Source: Niabella sp. (GTDB taxonomy: Bacteria; Bacteroidota; Bacteroidia; Chitinophagales; Chitinophagaceae). Taken from it: a stretch of DNA of 64,000 nt. Each line of letters opens with the position of its first letter. The first letter of the stretch is position 1. Below the pieces are notes generated by a model. The model had not been told where the DNA came from, ran no database searches, and worked only from the letters and a program-made list of their open reading frames with translations. The position numbers and the translations under genes were made by a program. The stretch covers positions 62,001 through 126,000 of the forward strand of contig JAGIAT010000009.1 in the NCBI GenBank assembly GCA_017744715.1, read 5' to 3'. This document shows positions 1-7,657 of the stretch, piece by piece.

Positions 1-1485
1 CTGTGCTCCTTCAGCCAGGTCAAGCACCTGTTTGTAGCTGGCATTTTGTTTAAATGCAGAATTTCGCAGCAACAGCCCGAACGCGGCTACAGCTGCTGCA
101 AAACGGAAATTATCGGAGGTTTCTCCAGTCGTTATGGATCTATCTGCAACCGGAACCGTGATTAATTTGCTACGATCGGCATCCACATCCTTATAACGCA
201 GCTTTAATGTAAGCAATTCTGCGGATGCCGGAACAGTACCCTGCCCACTGGCAGACCGGTACTTCAGATCATCCACGGGTTTTTCAAATGTATTTTTTAC
301 GCCCGGGGGAATGACTTCATACAACGCGGTAACCGTATGACCGCTGCCTATTTCACCGGCGTCCTTTTCATCGTCATTAAAATCTTCCTGATTCAATATC
401 CGGTTCTCGTACCCGATCAGCCGGTAGGCCTGTACCCTCTCGGGATTGAACTCCACCTGTATCTTTACATCTTTGGCGATGGTAAATAAGGTGCCTCCAA
501 ATTCAGCAACAAGCACTTTCTGCGCTTCATTAATTTGATCGATATAAGAATGGTTGCCATTCCCCTTATCGGCCAGTTGCTGCATCTTGCTATCCTGGTA
601 GTTGCCGGTACCAAAGCCCAACACCGAAAGAAACACCCCGCTCTTGCGCTTTTCCTCAATCAAACGGACCAGTGCATCGTCACTGCTTTCTCCTACATTA
701 AAATCGCCATCGGTAGCCAGCAGGATCCGGTTATTGCCTTTTTCGATAAAATGTTCTTTGGCTACCTGGTAGGCCAGTTGAATGCCCGCTCCTCCTGCCG
801 TGGAGCCTCCCGCTTCCAGTGCTGCGATCGCTTCCCGTATCCGCGATTTATTATCACCGCTGGTAGAAGGCAATACCAGCCCTGCATTGCCCGCATACGT
901 AACAATCGCCACCCGGTCGTCCGGGCGCAGGTTGTCCGTAAGTAATAGCATCGATTTTTTCAGTAAGGGCAGTTTATTTTCATCCTGCATTGAACCCGAA
1001 ACATCGATCAGGAACACCAGGTTGGAAGGCGGCAGGGCGGCCTGGGGTACTTCCTTACCCTTGATGCCGATATGCACCAGGCGGTGTTCCGTATTCCAGG
1101 GGCAGGCTGAAACTTCTGTAATCACATGGAACGGATCCCCGTTTTGAGGAGGTGTGTAATCATAATCGAAATAGTTGATCATCTCCTCTACCCGCACTGC
1201 CCCGGCCGGCGGCCGTATGCCATCGTTAATAAACCGGCGTACATTGCTGTAGGCCGCTTTATCAACATCGATGGAAAACGTTGACAACGGATGCTCTTTC
1301 GTTATTTGAAATGTATTTTCCGTGATGGGTGCATAGCCTTCGGTATTAAAGGCCTGGTCCCGTGTCACGGTCTTCAGGTTTTCTATTTCCATTGCGGCAG
1401 GCTGCTCCATCCGTTGATGACGACCACCGTTACAGGCAAACAAGATCCAGGGCAATAGTGCCATTGCAAAAAAAAGGCGTTTCAT
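1..1485 (-). CDS. YfbK-type von Willebrand factor A domain lipoprotein (C-terminus cut by window edge)
   Basis: Read from the minus strand: the frame is open from an ATG at 1485 to the window edge, giving the first 495 residues. The N-terminus (MKRLFFAMALLPWILFACNG) is a lipoprotein signal with the Cys at 18. A VWA domain begins near residue 155 and carries the metal-ion-dependent adhesion motif DVSGS at 161-165. Upstream is the 'von Willebrand' N-terminal region typical of YfbK-like proteins, and the distal part (EVIPPG, then LKLRYKD) matches the DUF3520-type tail. By family it should be a periplasm- or surface-facing protein that binds partners through the VWA fold; the partner is unknown. 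Family call is good; function is not established. Confidence 0.85.
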   Translation of the reverse strand, partial: MKRLFFAMALLPWILFACNGGRHQRMEQPAAMEIENLKTVTRDQAFNTEGYAPITENTFQITKEHPLSTFSIDVDKAAYSNVRRFINDGIRPPAGAVRVEEMINYFDYDYTPPQNGDPFHVITEVSACPWNTEHRLVHIGIKGKEVPQAALPPSNLVFLIDVSGSMQDENKLPLLKKSMLLLTDNLRPDDRVAIVTYAGNAGLVLPSTSGDNKSRIREAIAALEAGGSTAGGAGIQLAYQVAKEHFIEKGNNRILLATDGDFNVGESSDDALVRLIEEKRKSGVFLSVLGFGTGNYQDSKMQQLADKGNGNHSYIDQINEAQKVLVAEFGGTLFTIAKDVKIQVEFNPERVQAYRLIGYENRILNQEDFNDDEKDAGEIGSGHTVTALYEVIPPGVKNTFEKPVDDLKYRSASGQGTVPASAELLTLKLRYKDVDADRSKLITVPVADRSITTGETSDNFRFAAAVAAFGLLLRNSAFKQNASYKQVLDLAEGAQ

Positions 1486-1545
1486 AAAAAGTATTTAAAA
1501 ATTAATAAATGATTGCAGTGTCCGTTTTCATAGGCAAGTATGCAT

Positions 1546-2205
1546 TCATTTGGCACTGTTTAAAGTCGGTTTCCGGATAAACGTTTTCCCTTGCATAAAT
1601 CCATCCTCCTTTATAAATTCACCGAGTGCTTCCTTATCAGGGCTTACCCGCAATGGCCGGGCAGTATCGCCCGTTGTGCCCGTAATGGTTTCCATCATTT
1701 TCACTTCGTTCCTGGTACTGATCCTGCGGATATTCAATACGCCGTTCCTGTATGTAAGTTTTTGCACGGCCCAGCTGCTATCATCCCATGGCCGGTTCAG
1801 GAAATATTGTTGCTGGTATTCTTTCAGCACATTTTTCTTTTTCAGATCAAAGATGGTATCCGTTAATACATAGCCGGTAAATAAAGAATCGCCCGTCTTC
1901 TTTACAGGATACTGCGCATGTGTACGGTAATCGAAGAGGGTATCGCCCCGGATCGTTTCGTAGGGCTGTAATATTTTATAACTAAACGTATCCTTCAGGG
2001 TATCCCTGGTAATTAAATAAAAAGGGGAAACGGTCAATACCGTTCCGTTATCATGATCGTAGAATGTTCCGGTCAGGCTATCGGGCAGCTGGCTTAGTTG
2101 CGGTTCTCCGGAGGGTTGTGCTTCGGAAAAGGTTACCGTAGTTGTATCGCATGCTGAAAGGCAGGCAATAAAAAGCCCTATTGTTAGTTGATCAACAATT
2201 TTCAT
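1546..2205 (-). CDS. Hypothetical lipoprotein, unknown family
   Basis: A 219-residue protein from an ATG at 2205. The N-terminus has a short hydrophobic segment ending in the lipobox LSAC (Cys 19), so it is probably a lipid-anchored envelope protein. The mature part is rich in Thr, Asp and aromatic residues and looks all-beta (for example SLTGTFYDHDNGTVLTV). I do not recognise the family. It lies 60 bp upstream of the VWA lipoprotein on the same strand and could be co-transcribed with it. Confidence 0.6.
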   Translation of the reverse strand: MKIVDQLTIGLFIACLSACDTTTVTFSEAQPSGEPQLSQLPDSLTGTFYDHDNGTVLTVSPFYLITRDTLKDTFSYKILQPYETIRGDTLFDYRTHAQYPVKKTGDSLFTGYVLTDTIFDLKKKNVLKEYQQQYFLNRPWDDSSWAVQKLTYRNGVLNIRRISTRNEVKMMETITGTTGDTARPLRVSPDKEALGEFIKEDGFMQGKTFIRKPTLNSAK

Positions 2206-2547
2206 TGGTGTTGCTTTTTATAATTGTTTAGAAAATGGCGTAGCCAGAAGTCCGTTAACATGGGATTCCGGAGATCCCAGGCGTTCGTTTTTTGGATTAC
2301 ACTTGTTTATGGTCTTGTTTGCGGCAAAGCCTGTCAAAGCCGGTTATTGCTGCTTACAGGTTTGCTGCCTCATCGTTTAAGAATGCTGCAGCATCCTTTT
2401 ACCTTAATACAACGCAACAAAAAAAGTAACCGCAACCACATTGTTAATAAATATAAAAAAGGCTCCTGATACATCAGAAGCCTTTAAACGTTCCGTTCAT
2501 CATTGAACAGGAACCCCGCCGATCCGGCGGTCATCAAGAGTCTGTTT
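2206..2547. other. Intergenic region with one terminator hairpin
   Basis: This 342-bp gap separates two minus-strand genes. Apart from the minus-strand terminator near 2461-2482 I see no gene. A plus-strand frame at 2224-2469 lacks any recognisable protein character and is not called. Confidence 0.5.
2454..2482 (-). terminator. Intrinsic terminator after the coiled-coil protein gene
   Basis: Inverted repeat 2461-2470 / 2473-2482 (GGCTTCTGAT and ATCAGGAGCC on the minus strand, one G-U pair, 2-nt loop), followed on the minus strand by a T run at 2455-2460. It lies 66 bp past the stop of the gene ending at 2548. Confidence 0.7.
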
Positions 2548-3351
2548 TTAAACCACTACAATTTTGCCGGTAACTGTTTTCCGTTTATTAAAATAATGCC
2601 GGTATTTCTCGCTTATTTCCTTCGATTGCCGTTCTCCATTGATGTAGAGCTCCCCGTCTCTGAACTGGATCCTGTTGGCCGGACTCTTTTCAATCAGCCC
2701 GTCCCGTTCCATTTGCTGGTAGGCATCTTTAAGCCGTTGCAGTTGCCGGCGGGTTTCACGCAGCTCATTATTTACACCAGGGGCTATCTGTCGCATTTCT
2801 ATATCCAGTTGTTGTTGCTGCATCTTCAGATCCCTGCGGGCGTTCTCCAGTTGCCCTTTTAACTGATCGAGCCGGATATTTTTTAATGTGGCATTGATTT
2901 CGTTTTTCAGTTGCGCAGCGTCGATATTTTTAACGGATTTCATTGCGCGGGATATATCCCGTTCCAGTGTTGCTTTGTCAATACCGGCCATGGCTGTTTC
3001 GATGTCTTTGTTCAACTGCTCAAAATTGATCTTTTTTACAGCCGCCTTTGCCTCCGCCTGAATTTTTGCAAGATCAACCGCGGATAGTACATGGTGCACC
3101 TCCTGCTGAATATGATTCCTGGTTATATTCCATGGGACATCGTGGGTACGGATCTGTTCCTCTACATAATGCAACGCTGCATCCAACCGACCGGTTTCAA
3201 ATTCGGTTATAGCCGGCAGGGTATCGCTGTTAAAGGGAAACTCCGGTTTAAAAGCGGATGCCCGCCCGGATGGTGCAAAGGACAAGAAAGCCGCGCAGGC
3301 AGCGGGCAGCAATATCCATATGGCTGTTCGCAAAATAGATCTCTTTTTCAT
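2548..3351 (-). CDS. Secreted coiled-coil protein with internal repeats, unknown function
   Basis: A 267-residue protein from an ATG at 3351. Residues 1-33 form a signal peptide or membrane anchor (ILLPAACAAFLSFAP). Residues about 90-175 contain four to five degenerate units of about 17-20 residues with the pattern I-D-x3-L-x3-I-x2-A-M, each predicted amphipathic helix. A Gln-rich coiled coil follows (QQQQLDIEMRQ). The C-terminus (FRDGELYINGERQS, then YFNKRKTVTGK) resembles the tail of Bacteroidota proteins encoded beside extracytoplasmic-function sigma/anti-sigma genes, but no such genes are next to it here. No catalytic motif is seen. An extended helical periplasmic or cell-surface role is a guess. 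Confidence 0.65.
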   Translation of the reverse strand: MKKRSILRTAIWILLPAACAAFLSFAPSGRASAFKPEFPFNSDTLPAITEFETGRLDAALHYVEEQIRTHDVPWNITRNHIQQEVHHVLSAVDLAKIQAEAKAAVKKINFEQLNKDIETAMAGIDKATLERDISRAMKSVKNIDAAQLKNEINATLKNIRLDQLKGQLENARRDLKMQQQQLDIEMRQIAPGVNNELRETRRQLQRLKDAYQQMERDGLIEKSPANRIQFRDGELYINGERQSKEISEKYRHYFNKRKTVTGKIVVV

Positions 3352-3651
3352 TAGTTGGGTTTTAAGACAAGAAATTAACGAAATTCTTCGTAGCTAAAGT
3401 ACGAACAGATACGTAAAAACCGGTGTTAATGAAATGATAATTAATCCGGGGGATGATCAGTCGGCAGCTATTGCCAGATCGACGTTCCGGGGACAGAATC
3501 CGTTGTTCCCGGCGATCAACGCGGATCTTTATCGCCGGCTTCGTTCATTCCTTGTTTGCGCCGGATATCTTTATGAACAGTTGCAGGTTCAGCACGGGAG
3601 TAGCTGTTCTGTGATCCGAATGGATCTGTAAATTATGTGCGCACCAAAGCA
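3352..3651. other. Intergenic region, no gene seen
   Basis: 300 bp between two minus-strand genes. A 65-codon plus-strand frame (3434-3631) has no family likeness. A TACTTTAG sequence near 3395-3402 on the minus strand resembles a Bacteroidota -7 box for the gene at 3351. Confidence 0.4.
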
Positions 3652-4527
3652 TCAGGCCCGCACCAGCAGCACCTGCCAGGCTTTCTCCGTGGCCCCTTCC
3701 CGGATCAGCTGTTGTGCATACCGGTGAATTGCCCGTACCCGTTCTTCGCTGCTTTCCTCCTGCAGCAACGTGGATAATGTAGCATCCAAGAACCCGGGAT
3801 CAATGGCAGGCATAGCCGTAGCATTTGCCAGCACGCCGAGATCATTTCCTGTAAGCACCGCGCTATTGCGAATGGTATCCGGCAGCGCGTCGATTCCCAT
3901 TCCCAGCTGCGTATTGGGCTTTTCTACTTCAAAAAGATTATCAGGCGTCACCTTACAATACCAGTTTCCTCCCAGTCTGGCTACATGCTGCAGCTTTCGC
4001 TGATCCACCCGGTGGCTTCCGTCTAAAACAGATTCGTCTATATGCAGCAACAGTACTTCACAAATAACCAGGTTACCGGCACCGCCAACGCTTCCCAGTG
4101 GTTTTATTTCTACCACGCGGCACTCCATTCTGGCCTTACTTTCCTTCACCAGCGGAGGGCGTATCTGCCGCGATTGCTCCATAGTAAAGCCGGCCTTTAT
4201 AAATTCATTGGTATCTTTTGGAAACTCGCAGCTGGCCAGCGAAACCTGTTGCACCATTTCATAGTCTACAATATTAATGGCTACTTCCGGTACCTCCAGC
4301 AGGTTCTGAAGCGTGTGCTTGGTGGTATTATCGCGCACCCTCCGGGAAGGACTAAAAACCACCACCGGCGGGTTGGTAGAAAACAGGTTGAAAAAACTAA
4401 AAGGGCTCAGGTTAATATTGCCGGCCTTATCTATGGTACTGGCAAAGCAGATGGGCCTGGGCGCAATGATGTGCTGCAGGTAGTGCTGTTTATCTAATGG
4501 CGTAAGAGTAGTTAAATCTATAGTCAT
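3652..4527 (-). CDS. Flavin reductase-family (FMN-binding split-barrel) protein in the tyrosine catabolic cluster
   Basis: A 291-residue protein from an ATG at 4527. Residues about 15-200 match the flavin reductase-like split barrel: APRPICFASTIDKAGNINLSP near the N-terminus, the FSPSRR loop, and GGAGNLVICEVLL later. A roughly 80-residue C-terminal extension is helical. Members bind FMN and act as flavin reductases or oxidoreductases; the substrate here is unknown. It is the distal gene of the minus-strand set with the fumarylacetoacetate hydrolase-family gene, but the two are now separated by the GxxExxY unit, one of whose inverted repeats begins 1 bp upstream of this start codon. That insertion may have altered its expression. 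Confidence 0.85.
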   Translation of the reverse strand: MTIDLTTLTPLDKQHYLQHIIAPRPICFASTIDKAGNINLSPFSFFNLFSTNPPVVVFSPSRRVRDNTTKHTLQNLLEVPEVAINIVDYEMVQQVSLASCEFPKDTNEFIKAGFTMEQSRQIRPPLVKESKARMECRVVEIKPLGSVGGAGNLVICEVLLLHIDESVLDGSHRVDQRKLQHVARLGGNWYCKVTPDNLFEVEKPNTQLGMGIDALPDTIRNSAVLTGNDLGVLANATAMPAIDPGFLDATLSTLLQEESSEERVRAIHRYAQQLIREGATEKAWQVLLVRA

Positions 4528-4528
4528 A

Positions 4529-4553
4529 TTAACCGCAATGGCGCTAAGGCGCG
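4529..4553. repeat. Left copy of the 25-bp inverted repeat
   Basis: Starts TTAACCGCAATGGCGC and ends AAGGCGCG. It is the exact reverse complement of 5138-5162. It lies 1 bp upstream of the start codon at 4527. Confidence 0.9.
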
Positions 4554-4629
4554 AGGTTATTGTTAATCCGTTTTAGTTTCCCGAGCTCATTCGACTTTCA
4601 ACCCGGGATTAATTGAACCAATAGCGAAT

Positions 4630-5016
4630 CTAATATTTATTCACCATTCGTTTAAATCCGTTTTTCAATAAGGATACATTAAAGTTTACCAGAAAGCCAA
4701 GTCGCTTATCTGCTAATTTCAGGTACGATAATAACTGGGCGTGATGTACGGGATGAAGCATGTCAACAGCTTTGACCTCAATAATAATTTCCTTTTCAAT
4801 CAAAAGATCCAGGTAAAAATCTTTTCCCGTTTCTTCTCCTTTATAAAAGAGCGGAAGTTTTATTTGATATTGAACAAAAACATCTCTATTTTTCAATTCT
4901 TTTATCAGTGCATATTCATATACGGATTCCAGTAGTCCCGGCCCGAAGGCCCGATGCACTTCAAGACATGATGTAAAGATCTGTTTAGCCAGATATTCAT
5001 ACCTCACCTTTTCCAT
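4630..5016 (-). CDS. GxxExxY protein (PD-(D/E)XK-like fold), unknown function
   Basis: A 128-residue protein from an ATG at 5016. It carries the family-defining GPGLLESVYE motif at about 25-34 and a D-x-LIEKEIIIEVKAVD stretch at about 69-84 that looks like a PD-(D/E)XK nuclease core. The family (TIGR04256-type) is known only by sequence, is often multicopy in Bacteroidota and related phyla, and is often associated with short repeats. Here it is the only gene between two perfect inverted repeats. A nuclease role is inferred from the fold-like motif and is untested. Confidence 0.85.
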   Translation of the reverse strand: MEKVRYEYLAKQIFTSCLEVHRAFGPGLLESVYEYALIKELKNRDVFVQYQIKLPLFYKGEETGKDFYLDLLIEKEIIIEVKAVDMLHPVHHAQLLSYLKLADKRLGFLVNFNVSLLKNGFKRMVNKY

Positions 5017-5137
5017 AGTGTTAACTTTTTTGTATTTTAGAAAAATGAAGTATAAAACACATACCTCATATTTCCCCGATTACGCCGTTTTCCGCTATGG
5101 CATGAAAGCATTCATCATTTATCATACTGTTCATCTC

Positions 5138-5162
5138 CGCGCCTTAGCGCCATTGCGGTTAA
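5138..5162. repeat. Right copy of the 25-bp inverted repeat
   Basis: Reverse complement of 4529-4553 without a mismatch. Its last bases supply the TAA stop codon (5159-5161) of the fumarylacetoacetate hydrolase-family gene. Confidence 0.9.
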
Positions 5163-6163
5163 ATCTTTTTCTTCTCTAAGATACTAAATTCCGTTCCTTC
5201 CTTTTCGATTTTATTCTCCAGCCGCCCCAGTTCTTCGATTTCCATTGCTACCACATCCCCCGGTTGCAGCCATTGCTCCCGGTACTCCGGATCCTGCAGT
5301 TTACCGGTGCCATTCAGTTCCAGGAAGCATCCGGTGCCTACCGTACCGCTCCCGATCACGTCGCCGGGATAGAGATCTGTTCCATATGAAGCCCGTTCAA
5401 TAAGTTCTGCAAAGGTCCAGTCCATATCTGCCAGGTTACCGGTGCTCACCTGGATGCCGTTTACAAAACATTTCATTTCCAGGTTCCAGCTTTTACCGGT
5501 ATGACCAGCCTTGGGCTTTACCTCGCGGGACGTTAAGGCATCTGTTGTTACCAGCCAGGGCCCAATCGCCGTGGCAAAGTCTTTTCCTTTTGCCGGCCCC
5601 AGGTTCAGTTGCATTTCCTCCATCTGAAGGGTGCGGGCACTGAAATCATTCATGATCATAAGCCCTCCGATATATGCATCTGCGTCTGCTGCTCTAATAT
5701 TTCTGCCCTTTTTACAAATGACAATGGCTGCCTCCAGTTCAAAATCCAGTTTCTGAAAATGATCCGGCATACAGGTTACCGTTCCGGGACCGGTGATACT
5801 GTTATGATTGGTGAAATAAAAAACCGGGTATTGATCAAATTCGGGTATCATCGGCACCTTACGGTTCCTGCGCGCCGCTGCCACGTGTTGCCGGAAGGCA
5901 TAGCCATCCCTGCAGGAAGTTGGATGCGGTACAGGGGCCAGCAACGGTACGCCGGACAATGCCAACCCTGTATCCCGAATGTTTCCGGCTTCCAGGTTTT
6001 CATTTTCCACAACCAGCATTTGAAAATACAGGTTCCAGTTTTCAAGCAACCACTTCATGGTAACCGAACCTTCGGACCTCAAAAAGGAAAGTGTGTATAT
6101 ACGGTCTTTTACCAGTAAACCCAATTGCTCATTCCCGTTATTTAGATATGATACCAGTTTCAT
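5159..6163 (-). CDS. Fumarylacetoacetate hydrolase-family protein
   Basis: A 334-residue protein from an ATG at 6163, the usual size of the Bacteroidota tyrosine-pathway enzyme. The FAH fold is marked by the metal-binding acidic residues in DFELE (D140, E142, E144) and D173 in IMNDFSAR, and by the YPGDVIGSGTVGTG loop near the C-terminus. The expected reaction is hydrolysis of fumarylacetoacetate to fumarate and acetoacetate, the last step of tyrosine breakdown. It sits 55 bp downstream of the aminotransferase gene on the same strand, in line with an operon. Its stop codon lies inside the right inverted repeat of the GxxExxY unit. Confidence 0.9.
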   Translation of the reverse strand: MKLVSYLNNGNEQLGLLVKDRIYTLSFLRSEGSVTMKWLLENWNLYFQMLVVENENLEAGNIRDTGLALSGVPLLAPVPHPTSCRDGYAFRQHVAAARRNRKVPMIPEFDQYPVFYFTNHNSITGPGTVTCMPDHFQKLDFELEAAIVICKKGRNIRAADADAYIGGLMIMNDFSARTLQMEEMQLNLGPAKGKDFATAIGPWLVTTDALTSREVKPKAGHTGKSWNLEMKCFVNGIQVSTGNLADMDWTFAELIERASYGTDLYPGDVIGSGTVGTGCFLELNGTGKLQDPEYREQWLQPGDVVAMEIEELGRLENKIEKEGTEFSILEKKKI

Positions 6164-6218
6164 TGAAAAAAATTTAATACGTTACATAACAAGCATATTT
6201 TACATCCTCCTTCTGTTT

Positions 6219-7484
6219 TTATTCCGGCGTTTTGCTTCCGGCTGCAACCCGGTGCTCTTTTACCGGTTGCATATGCGCTTCCAGTACCCTTTGTAAACCG
6301 CGTAACATTGGTGCCATATCCTCCATCCTGCAGGTGCCTACACTTAGCCGGTACCAATAAGGTGCATGTGCCGCACCAAATACGCGGAAAGGCAGCAGGG
6401 CAATGCCCGCCTCTTCCAGGAGCACTGTTGTCATATCCTGCGGCAACGCTATTTTAACCGAAAGATAAATAGATGCCTCCGGAGCAATGGCATCGATGGG
6501 CAGTCCTTTCATTTTCATATGCAGGATGCCCTTATAAATTGTTGTCAGCCGCTGCAACAGCGCTTCTTTAAATCCGTTTAAATAGACGGTAACCGCGCTA
6601 TCATTATTCAGGAATGCAGCTACTGCTTTCTGTTCCGCCATCGGCGCCCAGGCTCCTACATGGTTCAGCATGGTTTTGATCTTGCCGATTACCGGTTCCG
6701 GGCCATAACACCATCCTACGCGCACGCCAGTTGCCGCAAATGCCTTACTGATTGCATCAACATAAATGGTATAGGGTTGTACTTCCGGACAAACACTTAC
6801 CGGGCTGATATGCTGCTCGCGGCCATAATGCAGCAGGTAATAGATCTGATCATAAAAGATGTACAATTTTTTTTCTTCACTGCCTCGCCTCGTATTTTCC
6901 TCCACTACCATTTCGCAGATCGCTTTTAATTGTGCTGCCCGGAAGCAGGTGCCTGTAGGGTTCTGAGGTGAGCAAAGGGCCAGTAACACCGCTTCCTTTA
7001 TAAACGGACGTATTTCCTCCGCCGTGGGCATAAAATTATTACCCGGTTCTGTTGCTATAACCCGCGGTATGGCACCGGTAAGCTGCACATAAAAGTGATT
7101 GTTCCAGGAAGGCACAGGATAGATCACGGTGTCTCCCGGATCTACAATCATATGATAGGCCGCAAACAATAAAGGCCGGCCGCCGCTGCCGATCATGATC
7201 TCTGACGGATTATAACAAAGTGCCTGATGCTTTTTTACAAAGGCCGCAATGGCCACCCGCAAATCTTCGTTTCCATCCGTAGCCGGGTAATTGGTTTGCC
7301 GGTTGCGATAGGCTTTTACAATTTCATCTTCCAGTAGCCGGGGAATGGGAAACAGCTGCGGGTTAAAATCGCCTACTGTATAATTCAACAGTTGTTCACC
7401 GGCTCCTGCCCTTTGCTTTACCGCATTACTGATGGCCAGTATACCCGAAGGCGGCGTACGTTCTGCCAACCGTGATAATTTCAT
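6219..7484 (-). CDS. PLP-dependent class I/II aminotransferase, probably aromatic
   Basis: A 421-residue protein from an ATG at 7484. Fold-type I aminotransferase features are clear: SPQNPTGT at 172-179, FYDQIYY at about 210 (PLP-binding Asp/Tyr) and the Schiff-base lysine in DAISKAFA (K247), followed by GVRVGW. Its position between the 4-hydroxyphenylpyruvate dioxygenase and fumarylacetoacetate hydrolase genes suggests that it converts tyrosine (and perhaps phenylalanine) to the keto acid, but the sequence alone does not fix the substrate. Co-transcription with both neighbours is likely. Confidence 0.87.
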   Translation of the reverse strand: MKLSRLAERTPPSGILAISNAVKQRAGAGEQLLNYTVGDFNPQLFPIPRLLEDEIVKAYRNRQTNYPATDGNEDLRVAIAAFVKKHQALCYNPSEIMIGSGGRPLLFAAYHMIVDPGDTVIYPVPSWNNHFYVQLTGAIPRVIATEPGNNFMPTAEEIRPFIKEAVLLALCSPQNPTGTCFRAAQLKAICEMVVEENTRRGSEEKKLYIFYDQIYYLLHYGREQHISPVSVCPEVQPYTIYVDAISKAFAATGVRVGWCYGPEPVIGKIKTMLNHVGAWAPMAEQKAVAAFLNNDSAVTVYLNGFKEALLQRLTTIYKGILHMKMKGLPIDAIAPEASIYLSVKIALPQDMTTVLLEEAGIALLPFRVFGAAHAPYWYRLSVGTCRMEDMAPMLRGLQRVLEAHMQPVKEHRVAAGSKTPE

Positions 7485-7491
7485 TGTTATA

Positions 7492-7650
7492 TTAGATTTG
7501 AGACTTGAGATACCAGAGATCAGATATGAGACAACAGATTTGAGATACCAGATTTGAGAATCGAGACAGCAGATATCAGAAACACAAATTCCACTTACCG
7601 GTTTTCAATACGCAAATCGTACCGCTCAAATCTCCATACTCGATTCTCAA
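7492..7650. repeat. Degenerate GAGATTTGAGA-type repeat with inverted arms
   Basis: The gap between two operon genes is built of variations on 'gagatttgagataccag'. The left half reads in one sense and the right half in the opposite sense: a 12-bp perfect inverted pair is at 7554-7565 (TTGAGAATCGAG) and 7639-7650, with more imperfect pairing around it. It could fold as a long imperfect hairpin in the mRNA between hppD and the aminotransferase gene. Confidence 0.65.
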
Positions 7651-7657
7651 TACGCCC

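Larger units (their letters stand above)
4529..5162. mobile_element. Putative GxxExxY repeat-bounded mobile unit
   Basis: A 634-bp unit containing a single gene (GxxExxY, 4630-5016) and bounded by a perfect 25-bp inverted repeat. The left repeat abuts the start codon of the flavin reductase gene and the right repeat supplies the stop codon of the fumarylacetoacetate hydrolase gene, so it fills exactly the space between two genes of one pathway. Both outer ends read TTAA, which would fit a duplicated TTAA target. No transposase is present. That it moves is an inference. Confidence 0.5.

Noticed and set aside
535..1147. Plus-strand frames opposite the VWA lipoprotein gene
   Set aside because: They are mirror frames of a gene with a clear signal peptide and metal-ion-dependent motif on the minus strand and have no family character.
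2224..2469. An 81-codon plus-strand frame
   Set aside because: Low-complexity basic protein with no family likeness, and its end runs into a terminator hairpin.
3434..3631. A 65-codon plus-strand frame in a gap
   Set aside because: No recognisable features and no promoter; chance open frame.
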